DNA from: a bacterium
Lineage (GTDB): Bacteria > UBP6 > UBA1177
Assembly: GCA_016290135.1 (NCBI GenBank)
Contig: JAEESW010000001.1
Span: 154,468-218,467, forward strand
Length of the DNA: 64,000 nucleotides
Direction of reading: 5' to 3'
The position numbers and the translations under genes are program-made. The notes beneath the pieces were generated by a model that was not told the DNA's origin, did not search any database, and saw only the letters and a program-made list of their open reading frames with translations. Positions 53,395 to 61,552 of this stretch are shown piece after piece; position 1 is the stretch's first letter, and every line of letters starts with the position of its first letter.

Positions 53395-53889
53395 ATGACG
53401 AAATTCAGAATTTTTACAGCGTTGTTTGTTTTGTTGATGATCATGCCTGTCTATGCCGAAAAAATCGCATTTGTCGATGTCAAGAAGGTTTGGTCGGAAT
53501 CCAAGGAAGTCGAGAAGGAGAGAAAGAAAGTCGAGACACTTCTGAAAAAGAGCCAGGACGAGCTCAAGGCTAAAGAAGCCGAACTCATCAAACTTCAGGA
53601 AAAGATAAAGAAAGAAGGGAGAATGGCAACAGAAGAAGCGCAGGCCATGATGCTTGAAGAATACCAGAAAAAGGCTCTCGAACTTCAGAAAATGGCTTCT
53701 ATGAAAGAGAAGGAGCTTGCAGATAAAGATGCTGCCGCTCAGGAAGAGTTCTTGGCAAAAGTCCGTAAGATCGTTATGAAAATAGCGATCCAGAAAGGCT
53801 ATGACATGGTCATTCCGGCAGAGCAGACCCTTTACTACAACGATAAATTCGATATCACGAAGGCTGTTATCGCAGAAATCAACAAGTAA
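53395..53889 (+). CDS. OmpH/Skp-like periplasmic chaperone
   Basis: A 164-residue exported protein from ATG 53395 (AGGAGG upstream), signal MTKFRIFTALFVLLMIMPVYA. The mature protein starts IAFVDVKKVWSES, the usual Skp opening, continues as a long charged coiled coil (about 35-110) and closes with the small beta element GYDMVIPAEQTLYYND. Skp trimers hold unfolded outer-membrane proteins in the periplasm. The position after many outer-membrane genes fits. No bamA or lpxD is adjacent, so it is not in the usual bam-skp-lpx context. Confidence 0.85.
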   Translation: MTKFRIFTALFVLLMIMPVYAEKIAFVDVKKVWSESKEVEKERKKVETLLKKSQDELKAKEAELIKLQEKIKKEGRMATEEAQAMMLEEYQKKALELQKMASMKEKELADKDAAAQEEFLAKVRKIVMKIAIQKGYDMVIPAEQTLYYNDKFDITKAVIAEINK

Positions 53890-53924
53890 CCGCTTTTTTC
53901 ACTCGCAATTTCAAAAAAATCAAC

Positions 53925-53930
53925 TATAAT
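53925..53930 (+). promoter_or_regulatory. Candidate -10 box for the Ser/Thr kinase operon
   Basis: A perfect TATAAT at 53925-53930 in the 153-bp gap between the chaperone and the kinase; the -35 is weak (TCGCAA at 16 bp). The leader to ATG 54043 would be about 105 bases and contains inverted repeats. Confidence 0.35.
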
Positions 53931-53960
53931 AACTGCTGTAGATCGTGTCGATAATGTTTA

Positions 53961-54019
53961 TTGCCGCCGTCGTAATATCGATATATCGGAATTACGGTTT
54001 ATCGGCAAAGTTCGGCGGC
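53961..54019. repeat. Inverted-repeat element with CGATATATCG core
   Basis: Nested inverted repeats: GCCGCCG (53963-53969) pairs with CGGCGGC (54013-54019), TTGCCG (53961-53966) with CGGCAA (54003-54008), CGTAAT (53971-53976) with ATTACG (53991-53996), around the perfect palindrome CGATATATCG (53979-53988). It lies in the leader of the kinase gene. A similar layout occurs at 61440-61552. Confidence 0.55.
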
Positions 54020-54042
54020 GCGGCGGCGGAGAGGGAGGCTTC

Positions 54043-55440
54043 ATGCTTGAGAAATTCGACAACTATCAGTTGCTTTCAAAGATAGCTACGGGCGGAATGG
54101 CCGAGATTTTTCTCGCCAAACACGTCAATTCGCCGGTCAACTCGATGCCTATCGCGATCAAAAAAGTGCTGAAAAAATACAGCGACAATCCGACGCTCGT
54201 GAAAATGTTTCTTGCCGAGGCGCGTATAATCTGCAATATAAGCCACGAAAACATAGTTAAGATCTATGATTTCGGAAAATTCGATGATCAGTATTTCATC
54301 GCGATGGAGTATGTTTTCGGGCAGAATCTCGGGGCGATCCTTGAGAAGGCCGCGGAAAAAGGCGAGTCTCTGCCGCTCAACTTCACGATAGAGATCATCT
54401 CTGCGGTCCTTTGCGGTCTCGATCACGCCCACAACGCTCAGGACAGAAACGGCAATTTCCTGAACATCGTCCATCTCGACATGAACCCGAACAACATTCT
54501 GATCTCGTATGACGGAAAAATAAAAGTCGTCGATTTCGGCATCGCGAACGCGAACTATACAAAAAAACTCAAAGACTCCGCCGGGATCCAGGGGACTTAC
54601 GCCTATCTTTCGCCTGAACAATGCTCGGGAACGTCGGTCGACAGGCGCAGCGACATATTTTCTGTGGGTATAATCCTTTACGAAATGCTGACCGGACAGC
54701 CGCTCTACAAAGATCTCGACAGCGACATGGCGATCATGAATGCGATACTTTACGACGAGGTCGAGCCGATAGACGAGCGTATGCCTGACATCGACCCAAA
54801 TCTCGCAAAGATCGTCATGAAGGCGCTGGAAAAAAATCCGAACAGGCGTTACTCGTCTGCGATGGATATGCGCGAAGACCTGCAGCTGGTCTACAATTCG
54901 CTTGAATTCGATCCCAACGGCGAGACTCTTCCTTCGTTCGTGAAAAAGCTGTTCCCGTCTCATTTTATCAAGATGACCAAGATAATCGAGCAGGCGCAGA
55001 CCGAGTATCTGATGGATGAACTTTTCAACAATATCGGAGAGCTGGAAGATATCGACCTCGACGGTAAGAAAAAATCCGAAGAGGCCGAGGAACAAAAGGA
55101 GAAGGCCGAAAAAAAACGTGAAAAAAACAAGGCTCTTTTTGCAAAAACGGGGCTCGTTGCCGGTATCGTTGCAGGACTTGCGCTGATCGCGCTGATACTG
55201 AAGTTCCTTATTTTCGACAGCGGTGTCCAGGTCGAGACGATAACCGTTTTCTCATCGCCGGGCGGCGCTCAGATTTTTGTAGACGGCGAAGATACCGGAA
55301 AAGTGACTCCGGCTACGCTCCAGCTCGAGCTCAACAAAAAATATATCATCGATTTTAGGAAGGACGATATGATCGGCGGTCTTGAATTTACGCCGACTCC
55401 CGAGAACCGCCAGATCAATATGCAGCTTAAACAAAGGTAA
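54043..55440 (+). CDS. Membrane Ser/Thr protein kinase with PEGA domain and altered catalytic loop
   Basis: A 465-residue Hanks-type kinase from ATG 54043 (GGAGGC upstream). The Gly-loop is IATGGMAEIFLA, the ATP Lys is Lys40, DFG is at 164-166 and GTYAYLSPEQC is the activation segment. The catalytic loop reads VHLDMNPNNIL (143-153) instead of HRDxKxxN: Asp and the metal Asn remain, but Arg and Lys are replaced. Myxobacterial kinases often have HRDVSPxN, so activity is still possible. A Lys/Glu linker, a membrane helix (about 363-385) and an extracytoplasmic PEGA domain (SSPGGAQIFVDGEDTG) follow. The Hsp33-like gene starts 2 bp later. Confidence 0.9.
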   Translation: MLEKFDNYQLLSKIATGGMAEIFLAKHVNSPVNSMPIAIKKVLKKYSDNPTLVKMFLAEARIICNISHENIVKIYDFGKFDDQYFIAMEYVFGQNLGAILEKAAEKGESLPLNFTIEIISAVLCGLDHAHNAQDRNGNFLNIVHLDMNPNNILISYDGKIKVVDFGIANANYTKKLKDSAGIQGTYAYLSPEQCSGTSVDRRSDIFSVGIILYEMLTGQPLYKDLDSDMAIMNAILYDEVEPIDERMPDIDPNLAKIVMKALEKNPNRRYSSAMDMREDLQLVYNSLEFDPNGETLPSFVKKLFPSHFIKMTKIIEQAQTEYLMDELFNNIGELEDIDLDGKKKSEEAEEQKEKAEKKREKNKALFAKTGLVAGIVAGLALIALILKFLIFDSGVQVETITVFSSPGGAQIFVDGEDTGKVTPATLQLELNKKYIIDFRKDDMIGGLEFTPTPENRQINMQLKQR

Positions 55441-55442
55441 GA

Positions 55443-56162
55443 ATGTCATTCGCAACATTGAAGATCGTGTCGAAAGACGGCGAAACGGCGCGAACAGAAC
55501 TGAATGCCGTTGACTTTATGGGGCTTTATCTCGATTTTTATGTGCAGAATCCGATAGAGGCGGTGCCGAAAGAGTGTTTCCCCAACTTGAGAAAACTTAT
55601 TTCGTTCGCAATCTCCTATCTTCCTTTTATGCCGCAGGGCTGGAGTTTTGCGTGGAATGTTTCTATGCCTCTCCAGAAACGGAGGCTTTTCTGCTGCGTA
55701 GATTCAGAAAACGGCACTTTTGTAGCGAAAACTCATTCCTGGGAGGCTTCGGCATACGAAAAAAATCCGCGAATGGCAGTGCAGATGGTCTCCGACATTT
55801 CCGGGATGGAGAGCGTCACGATGGTCGACTGCGCCGGGGATGTCCCTTCCGACAGGATCCTGGATAATCTTTTCAGAAGATTTTTTGCTGACCAGTCGCA
55901 GGAAAAACTTGAGATCTACGAAGACGGCGAGATCTTCGGGATAAAAAACAATTCCGGATCGCTCGCTTTTGCCGGAGATGTTTCGGAAGAAAATGTGAGC
56001 ATCACTTTCAGATGCGGCTGCACGAAAGAGAAAATAGCGAAGATCTTTCAAAGAATGCCGGAAAAGGACATCGATTTTCTTTTTGAAAAGGAGCATGTTC
56101 TCAATGTCGAGTGCCCGAGATGCGGTTTCAAATACGGAATAAAAAGGCATGACATCAAATAA
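55443..56162 (+). CDS. Hsp33-like redox-regulated chaperone
   Basis: A 239-residue protein whose C-terminus (FRCGCTKEKI ... VECPRCGFKYGI) has the CxC-x(n)-CxxC zinc site of Hsp33 (HslO), which holds unfolded proteins when the zinc cysteines are oxidised. The N-terminal domain is divergent and somewhat short (family about 290). The ATG at 55443 follows AAAGGTAAGA, part of which is the kinase stop. The 3' end overlaps the NAD kinase gene by 14 bp. Placement with NAD kinase, which supplies NADP(H), suggests a redox-stress unit. Confidence 0.8.
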   Translation: MSFATLKIVSKDGETARTELNAVDFMGLYLDFYVQNPIEAVPKECFPNLRKLISFAISYLPFMPQGWSFAWNVSMPLQKRRLFCCVDSENGTFVAKTHSWEASAYEKNPRMAVQMVSDISGMESVTMVDCAGDVPSDRILDNLFRRFFADQSQEKLEIYEDGEIFGIKNNSGSLAFAGDVSEENVSITFRCGCTKEKIAKIFQRMPEKDIDFLFEKEHVLNVECPRCGFKYGIKRHDIK

Positions 56163-56982
56163 AATTTCAAAAGTTTTCCTTTTTTTCAGGCGCGACGGCA
56201 GGAAGATCGCCGAACAGCAGGAGACACGGGCTTTTATCACGGAAAAAAGCAGGGAGTTCGGTATAGAGATCGTTGAGAATATCGATGAGATCGAAGGTTC
56301 AGACCTCATTGTCACTGTCGGCGGCGACGGAACTTTCCTGGCCGGCGCGTCAATGGCTTTCGAGCGCGATATCCCTATCGCCGGGATCAATGTCGGCCAA
56401 CTCGGATTCCTTGCCGAGATAAATCCGGGCGAAAAAACGATGATAACGAATCTCCTTAAAGGCGATTTCGATGTCAAGCACCGCATGATGATGGATGTCC
56501 GACTCCTCAGAAACGGCGCGGAAACGGCGGCTTTCACAGCTCTCAACGAAGTGACGATAATCCGTGACATAAACGCTTCGCCGATGCTCTGCTTCGGTAT
56601 CGAATACAACGGTGAAGAGATGCCGCAGTACAAGTGCGACGGGCTTATCGCGGCGACTCCGACCGGTTCCACGGCATACAACCTTTCGTGCAACGGTCCG
56701 ATAATCTATCCCGCTGACGAGTCTTTCGTCATCAACGCGGTCGCTCCGCACGCTCTCACGCACAGGCCGATAGTGCTTCCGGCTTCGGGTTCGGTCCGCG
56801 TTACTTTGAAGGAGTGCGTTCTCGGATTTCTCACCTGTGACGGCAAAAATTCGGTCAAAGTATGCGAAAACGATGTCGTGCTTATCCGCAGGAACGAGCG
56901 TGATCTGAGCGTCGTTTCAAACCCCGAAAGGAGCTTCTTCGAGATCCTTTCAGAAAGGCTCCATCTTGGAAAGAGGTTGTGA
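56149..56982 (+). CDS. nadK: NAD kinase
   Basis: NadK phosphorylates NAD to NADP. Signatures are complete in 277 residues: VGGDGTFL (57-64), the NE pair at 133-134, and GLIAATPTGSTAYNLS (165-180). The ATG at 56149 follows AAAAAGGC and lies within the end of the Hsp33-like gene. The stop overlaps the next gene (TGATG). Cytoplasmic enzyme; assignment certain at the family level. Confidence 0.95.
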   Translation: MTSNKISKVFLFFRRDGRKIAEQQETRAFITEKSREFGIEIVENIDEIEGSDLIVTVGGDGTFLAGASMAFERDIPIAGINVGQLGFLAEINPGEKTMITNLLKGDFDVKHRMMMDVRLLRNGAETAAFTALNEVTIIRDINASPMLCFGIEYNGEEMPQYKCDGLIAATPTGSTAYNLSCNGPIIYPADESFVINAVAPHALTHRPIVLPASGSVRVTLKECVLGFLTCDGKNSVKVCENDVVLIRRNERDLSVVSNPERSFFEILSERLHLGKRL

Positions 56983-57452
56983 TGAGTAAAAAATTCCAAA
57001 ACAATAGTTCAATGAATTTTGCCGAGATCTTTTCAGGCAAAACCGAAAAAAAAGAGGCTGAAAAAGAGAGCTTCGCCGACCTTCTCGAAGAATATTCCGA
57101 CATTGATTTCGAGATCCACAAACGCGAGAAGGAATCAAGCGCTGAAGAGCAGAAAGATTTCTTCAGACCGCGCAATGAAAACGTTTTTCCCGAATTCGAG
57201 ATCGATCTCCACGGACTGACTCAGGATGAGGCTGAAAGAGTCGTCGAAACCAATGTCAGAGCCATGAAAAGCGGCAGGATCTATAAAATCCGTATCGTCA
57301 CCGGCAAAGGGCTTCATTCGAAAAGCTCGCCCGTTATCAGAAACGCGATCAATATTCTCCTCAGGCAGCTCAAAAAAGAGGGCTGCTGCTCGAAGATCGA
57401 GTGGGATAAAAAAAGTGTCGAAGAGTCGGGGCAGGTTGACGTTATTGCTTAA
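56982..57452 (+). CDS. Smr-domain protein
   Basis: A 156-residue cytoplasmic protein. ATG 56982, coupled to the NAD kinase stop as TGATG with AAGAGG upstream, is preferred to the GTG three bases earlier. The N-terminal 70 residues are charged and probably disordered. The C-terminal Smr domain has IDLHGLTQDEAE (about 74-85) and VTGKGLHS (about 107-114), the two motifs of Smr/MutS2-like nucleases. Smr proteins cut RNA or branched DNA, or act in ribosome rescue; the exact role is open. Confidence 0.88.
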   Translation: MSKKFQNNSSMNFAEIFSGKTEKKEAEKESFADLLEEYSDIDFEIHKREKESSAEEQKDFFRPRNENVFPEFEIDLHGLTQDEAERVVETNVRAMKSGRIYKIRIVTGKGLHSKSSPVIRNAINILLRQLKKEGCCSKIEWDKKSVEESGQVDVIA

Positions 57453-57460
57453 TTTTTAAA

Positions 57461-58201
57461 TCACTGAATTTCCGAGAAAACTTTTCCTATCGGCTGATTG
57501 ATTTCAAGGTCGTTTACCGGATCGAGTTTGTAAATGAGGTGTTCCTTGTTGATGATGACAAGGTGCCTGCCTCTGAAATATCCGACATAGGATGCTGCGG
57601 GATAGACCGAAAGCGAGGTCCCGCCTATGATGAGCATGTCTGCCGATGAAATTGCGTTTACTGCCTTTGTGACGGCATCAGCCGGAAGCTGCTCTTCGTA
57701 AAGTGTTACGTCGCAGCGGATGATCCCTCCGCAGGCGCAGCGGGGAATACGTTCCTTCGATTCGAAAATATAGTCTGCCGGATACTGCTTGCCGCATTTT
57801 GCGCAGTAGTTGCGCGTAGTCGTGCCGTGGATCTCGTAAACGTTCTGACTTCCCGCTTTCTGGTGAAGCCCGTCGATATTCTGAGTGACCACAGCTTTGA
57901 GTTTGCCGCGTTTTTCAAGTTCGGCAAGAAAGTAGTGTGCCGCATTCGGTTTTACGTTTCTCGCGTCCATTTTCTGCCTGTAGAACTCGAAAAATACGTC
58001 AGGGTGGTCCACAAGGCAGCTGTGGCTGAGCAAATATTCAGGACGGTATTTTTCAAACTGGACATCGTGCTGGTTGTATAAGCCGTCCTTGCTTCTGAAA
58101 TCGGGAACGCCGCTTTCCGTCGAGACTCCGGCGCCTCCGAAAAATACGATATTTTCCGATTCTTCGATGAAATCACGCAGTTTTTTGATTTTTTCGTCCA
58201 T
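57461..58201 (-). CDS. cobB: NAD-dependent protein deacylase (sirtuin)
   Basis: A 246-residue Sir2 protein removing acetyl or acyl groups from lysines using NAD. ATG 58201 after GAGGTGT is preferred to the TTG at 58213. The NAD site is GGAGVSTESGVPDFR (22-36), the core TQNIDGLHQKAG (106-117), the catalytic His125 in EIHGT, and the zinc cysteines Cys133, Cys136, Cys155 and Cys157. C-terminal GGTSLSVYPA is present. Convergent with the Smr gene, ending 8 bp from its stop. It is next to NAD kinase on the map, which may be coincidental. Confidence 0.92.
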   Translation of the reverse strand: MDEKIKKLRDFIEESENIVFFGGAGVSTESGVPDFRSKDGLYNQHDVQFEKYRPEYLLSHSCLVDHPDVFFEFYRQKMDARNVKPNAAHYFLAELEKRGKLKAVVTQNIDGLHQKAGSQNVYEIHGTTTRNYCAKCGKQYPADYIFESKERIPRCACGGIIRCDVTLYEEQLPADAVTKAVNAISSADMLIIGGTSLSVYPAASYVGYFRGRHLVIINKEHLIYKLDPVNDLEINQPIGKVFSEIQ

Positions 58202-58382
58202 TTTACACCTCAAAATTCAATTGATAACCAAAAAGACCAACAATTTTAAATGAAACACGATTTTGTTCAAGAAAAAAGCGTTCGCGGCGGTGGTTTGAAA
58301 AACAGACTTTTTTAAGTTGAATTTATTTTTTACAGATATTGGAAATAAAGAAAATTTTTCTTTCAATTTTTGTTTTCTTTAC

Positions 58383-58388
58383 TATAAT
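58383..58388 (+). promoter_or_regulatory. Candidate -10 box for the BRO-N/Fic gene
   Basis: TATAAT at 58383-58388 followed by attcggcg; the -35 (TTTCAA at 16 bp) is weak. It stands 32 bp before ATG 58421 in the 219-bp gap between the divergent sirtuin and Fic genes; the rest of the gap is AT-rich without a clear feature. Confidence 0.45.
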
Positions 58389-58420
58389 ATTCGGCGTCCG
58401 GGTTTTTTGGAGTGCAGAAA

Positions 58421-59293
58421 ATGAGCAAAATTTCGATCCGTTTTTTCAACGACCGCGAGGTCAGAGCGGTGTGGGACGAGGAAAATTCCAAGTGGTGGTT
58501 TAGTGTTATCGATGTTGTCGGTGTTTTGAATAATCAGGACGATTACGAAAAAAACCGCAACTACTGGAAGTATCTTAAAACAAAATTCAAAAAAGAATTG
58601 CCTGAGTTGGTTAGTGACACTACCCAGCTGAAATTGACTGCTGCCGATGGTAAAAAATACAACACCGATGTTATGGATTATGACCAGATCATAAAACTTG
58701 CCAGAAATTTCCCGAACAACATCTCGGCTCCGTTTATCGAGTGGTTTACCTACAGCGATGAAACCATCGACGGGAAAAGCAAAACCAAGGCATACAAACT
58801 TTTTGAAAGTTCGCTTCTTGATACGATCGAAGTCGGAACTGCGAAAGGTTTGAAGCAGATCCACGCCTATCTTTTCGGCGGTCTTTACGATTTCGCGGGG
58901 AAAATAAGGACTATGAACATTTCCAAAGGCGGTTTCAAGTTCGCGGCGGCCGAATATCTGCCGAAAACTCTGGATAAGATAGATAAAATGCCCGAAGAAA
59001 CATTCGATCAGATCGTGGATAAATATGTCGAAATGAATGTTGCTCATCCTTTCCGCGAGGGAAACGGCAGAACGACGAGGATATGGCTCGATCTGATGCT
59101 CAAACGCAGCCTGAAAAGATGCGTTGACTGGAGTCAGATCAACAAATACGACTATCTTTCAGCGATGTCGGAAAGCATTCTCGACACCACAAAGATCAAC
59201 GGACTTCTGAAAAATGCTCTCACCGACAAGATCGACGACCGCGAAATGTTCATGAAAGGGATCGACTATTCGTATTATTACGAAGAGGCTTAA
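58421..59293 (+). CDS. BRO-N / Fic fusion protein (likely AMP-transferase)
   Basis: A 290-residue protein; ATG 58421 after GGAGTGC is preferred to the GTG at 58412. Residues 1-110 resemble the BRO-N domain of phage antirepressors (IRFFNDREVRAVWDE; WWFSVIDVVGVLNN). Residues about 125-285 form a Fic domain with an intact active site HPFREGNGR (209-217), which transfers AMP or a related group to target proteins. No clear (S/T)xxxE(G/N) inhibitory motif is seen within the protein and no small antitoxin ORF precedes it. Possible roles are regulation, phage defence or a toxin. It is a single gene with its own -10 box and looks like an accessory insertion between housekeeping genes. Confidence 0.88.
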   Translation: MSKISIRFFNDREVRAVWDEENSKWWFSVIDVVGVLNNQDDYEKNRNYWKYLKTKFKKELPELVSDTTQLKLTAADGKKYNTDVMDYDQIIKLARNFPNNISAPFIEWFTYSDETIDGKSKTKAYKLFESSLLDTIEVGTAKGLKQIHAYLFGGLYDFAGKIRTMNISKGGFKFAAAEYLPKTLDKIDKMPEETFDQIVDKYVEMNVAHPFREGNGRTTRIWLDLMLKRSLKRCVDWSQINKYDYLSAMSESILDTTKINGLLKNALTDKIDDREMFMKGIDYSYYYEEA

Positions 59294-59315
59294 AGTCGCG
59301 GTTTCAAAAGAAATT

Positions 59316-59345
59316 TTGCTTTTTCACTTTTTGTCGGGTTATATT
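59316..59345 (+). promoter_or_regulatory. Candidate promoter for the receiver-EAL operon
   Basis: TTGCTT (59316-59321), 18-bp spacer, TATATT (59340-59345), followed by CCCGCG. Nearly identical to the motor promoter at 44117. It lies 39 bp before ATG 59384, which has TCGGAGGG upstream. Confidence 0.5.
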
Positions 59346-59383
59346 CCCGCGTTTTTTGTTTTTTTGTTTTCCTCGGAGGGAAA

Positions 59384-61093
59384 ATGGACGAACAGCAGAA
59401 TATAAAAGAAGGATTACACAAGCTGAAGCGGACGGTCCTCGTTGTTGATGACGAGCTTATCAACCGCGAACTTCTGGGCATGATACTGCAGCAGAAATAC
59501 GATGTCATTTATGCGGAAAACGGCAGAAAGGCGATCGATATCGTCAGGAGGATCCCTGGCAGGATATCGCTGGTTCTTCTTGATCTTCTGATGCCGGAAG
59601 TCAACGGCTACGAAGTCCTCAAAGCAATGCAGGCCGATCCGAAACTGAGAAAGATCCCGATAATCGTTCTCACGTCGGAAAAAGACGCCGAAGTCGAGAG
59701 CCTTCAGCTCGGCGCCGCCGATTTCATTCCGAAACCTTACAATATGCCGGAAGTCATCATGGCGCGTGTCCAGCGTTCAATCGAGCTTGCCGAGGATAGC
59801 GACATAATTCTCGCGACTGAGACTGACCGCCTGACGGGGCTTTACAACAAGGATTTCTTTTTCCAGTACTGTGCGAAGAGCGATGTTTACATACCGGGAA
59901 GAGAGATGGATGCTATTGCTGTCAACGTTTCGCGTTTTCACCTTGTCAACGAGCTCAGAGGAAGAAGTTTCGGAGACAAACTTCTGTGTGCTCTCGCCGA
60001 TGAGATAAAGTATTTCGCTTTCCAGAGCGAAGGTTTGGCAGGGCGCGGAGGATCCGATCTTTTCTTCGTTTATCTTCCGCACTGCGATTCCCACGAGGAT
60101 TTCCTCGAAAGCATAAGCGACGCCGCGGCCGAGATCGCTGGAGAAGGCAAGATCGGTCTGAGGATGGGCGTTTACCAGAATGTCGATTTTTCGGTCAGCA
60201 TGGAAGAGCGTTTCGACAAGGCTAACATCGCATGCAACCTGCTTAGGAAAAGCGCTTCGGAACATTATGCGCTGTATGACTCGAACCTGCATGAGAAGGA
60301 GCTTTTCGCGGAGAAACTCATTCACGAGGTCGAGGATGCGCTCGTCGAAAAACAGTTCAAAGTCGTATATCAGCCGAAATTCAACATAAAAGGGAAAGAA
60401 CCGCGTCTTTGCAGCGCCGAAGCCCTTGTCAGATGGCACCATCCGGAACTTGGAACGATAAGCCCCGGAATTTTTATCCCGCTTTTTGAGGAGAACGGCC
60501 TCATCAACAAGCTCGACAAGTATATCTGGCGCGAAGTGGCGCGGCAGATAAAGTCATGGAAAGTCGCATTCGGCATGACTGTCCCTGTTTCGGTCAACGT
60601 TTCGCGTATCGACCTGCTCGCTCCGGATTATGAGAACCATATGCTCGATCTGGTGCTTGAGAACTCGCTCCAGCCATCGGATCTGCTGCTTGAGATCACC
60701 GAGTCGGCTTATACCGAGAATTCCGACCGCATAGTCGAGATAGCCAATTCGCTGAGAAAGCACGGCTTCAAACTTGAAATGGACGACTTCGGTTCGGGTT
60801 ATTCCTCGCTTAATATGCTTGCCGCTCTGCCGATAGACGCGCTTAAACTCGATATGAAATTTATCCGCCGCATCTGCGATAACGCGAAAGATCTGAAAAT
60901 GGTCCAGCTTATGATAGAAATCGCGGATTTCCTTAATGTTCCCGTTATCGCCGAAGGTGTAGAGACCGAAGAACAGTACCGGCTTTTGAAGGAAAACGGC
61001 TGCGACATAATCCAGGGCTACTATTTCTCGAAGCCGCTTACGGTTGATCAATTTTCCGAAATGATAGAAAAAGAGGGGAGAAAGAGATGCTGA
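59384..61093 (+). CDS. Response regulator with degenerate GGDEF and active-type EAL domain
   Basis: A 569-residue cytoplasmic protein. The receiver domain (about 17-135) has Asp67 as phosphorylation site and Lys117. A diguanylate-cyclase-like domain (about 145-300) reads GRGGSDLFF where GGDEF should be, so it is probably inactive. The EAL domain (about 310-565) keeps the metal and catalytic motifs SAEALVRW, LEITESA, MDDFGSGYSS, LKLDMKFI and VIAEGVE, so it should hydrolyse cyclic-di-GMP. It overlaps the HPt gene by 7 bp; with the convergent hybrid kinase it makes a plausible phosphorelay that lowers c-di-GMP, a signal that commonly controls motility and exopolysaccharide. Confidence 0.92.
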   Translation: MDEQQNIKEGLHKLKRTVLVVDDELINRELLGMILQQKYDVIYAENGRKAIDIVRRIPGRISLVLLDLLMPEVNGYEVLKAMQADPKLRKIPIIVLTSEKDAEVESLQLGAADFIPKPYNMPEVIMARVQRSIELAEDSDIILATETDRLTGLYNKDFFFQYCAKSDVYIPGREMDAIAVNVSRFHLVNELRGRSFGDKLLCALADEIKYFAFQSEGLAGRGGSDLFFVYLPHCDSHEDFLESISDAAAEIAGEGKIGLRMGVYQNVDFSVSMEERFDKANIACNLLRKSASEHYALYDSNLHEKELFAEKLIHEVEDALVEKQFKVVYQPKFNIKGKEPRLCSAEALVRWHHPELGTISPGIFIPLFEENGLINKLDKYIWREVARQIKSWKVAFGMTVPVSVNVSRIDLLAPDYENHMLDLVLENSLQPSDLLLEITESAYTENSDRIVEIANSLRKHGFKLEMDDFGSGYSSLNMLAALPIDALKLDMKFIRRICDNAKDLKMVQLMIEIADFLNVPVIAEGVETEEQYRLLKENGCDIIQGYYFSKPLTVDQFSEMIEKEGRKRC

Positions 61094-61428
61094 CGATCGA
61101 AAAACTTAAAGATTTCGGCGCGAATGTCGAAGAAGGCGTTGCGCGCTGCATGGGACTTAACGATTTTTACCTTAAACTTGTGAATATGGCTGTTCCCGAC
61201 GAGCAGCTGAACGCGCTTGAAGCGGCACTTGCGAAAAAAGACCTCGACGCCGCATTTGAAGTGGCGCACGCACTCAAAGGAATGTACGGAAACATCTCGC
61301 TCACCCCGATCTACAAACCGCTCAGCGAAATGACGGAACTTCTCCGCAGCCGCACCGATACTGACTATTCAGCACTTCTCGAAGAAGCAAAAAAACAGAA
61401 AAAGAAATTGGAAGAACTGGCATTGTAA
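61087..61428 (+). CDS. Histidine phosphotransfer (HPt) protein
   Basis: A 113-residue four-helix HPt protein with the phospho-accepting His61 in VAHALKGMYGNIS. ATG 61087 overlaps the EAL gene by 7 bp, with GGGGAG upstream. It should pass phosphate between the hybrid kinase at 61552 and the receiver-EAL protein. Confidence 0.9.
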   Translation: MLTIEKLKDFGANVEEGVARCMGLNDFYLKLVNMAVPDEQLNALEAALAKKDLDAAFEVAHALKGMYGNISLTPIYKPLSEMTELLRSRTDTDYSALLEEAKKQKKKLEELAL

Positions 61429-61439
61429 CGTCGGTTTTC

Positions 61440-61552
61440 GCGCCGCCGGCAATTTTTTGTCGATATTTCGAAAATTCGATATTTTGATTCGCCGCCCTTC
61501 GATATTTCGATGTTTCGATATATCGATATTTCGACACGACTTTTGGCGGCGC
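61440..61552. repeat. Inverted-repeat element with TCGATAT copies
   Basis: GCGCCGCC (61440-61447) and GGCGGCGC (61545-61552) bound a 113-bp segment that has five copies of TCGATAT, three of them in the palindrome TCGATATTTCGA. It fills the gap between the convergent HPt and kinase genes and resembles 53961-54019. Function unknown; could be a REP-like repeat or a bidirectional transcription end without T-run. Confidence 0.55.
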
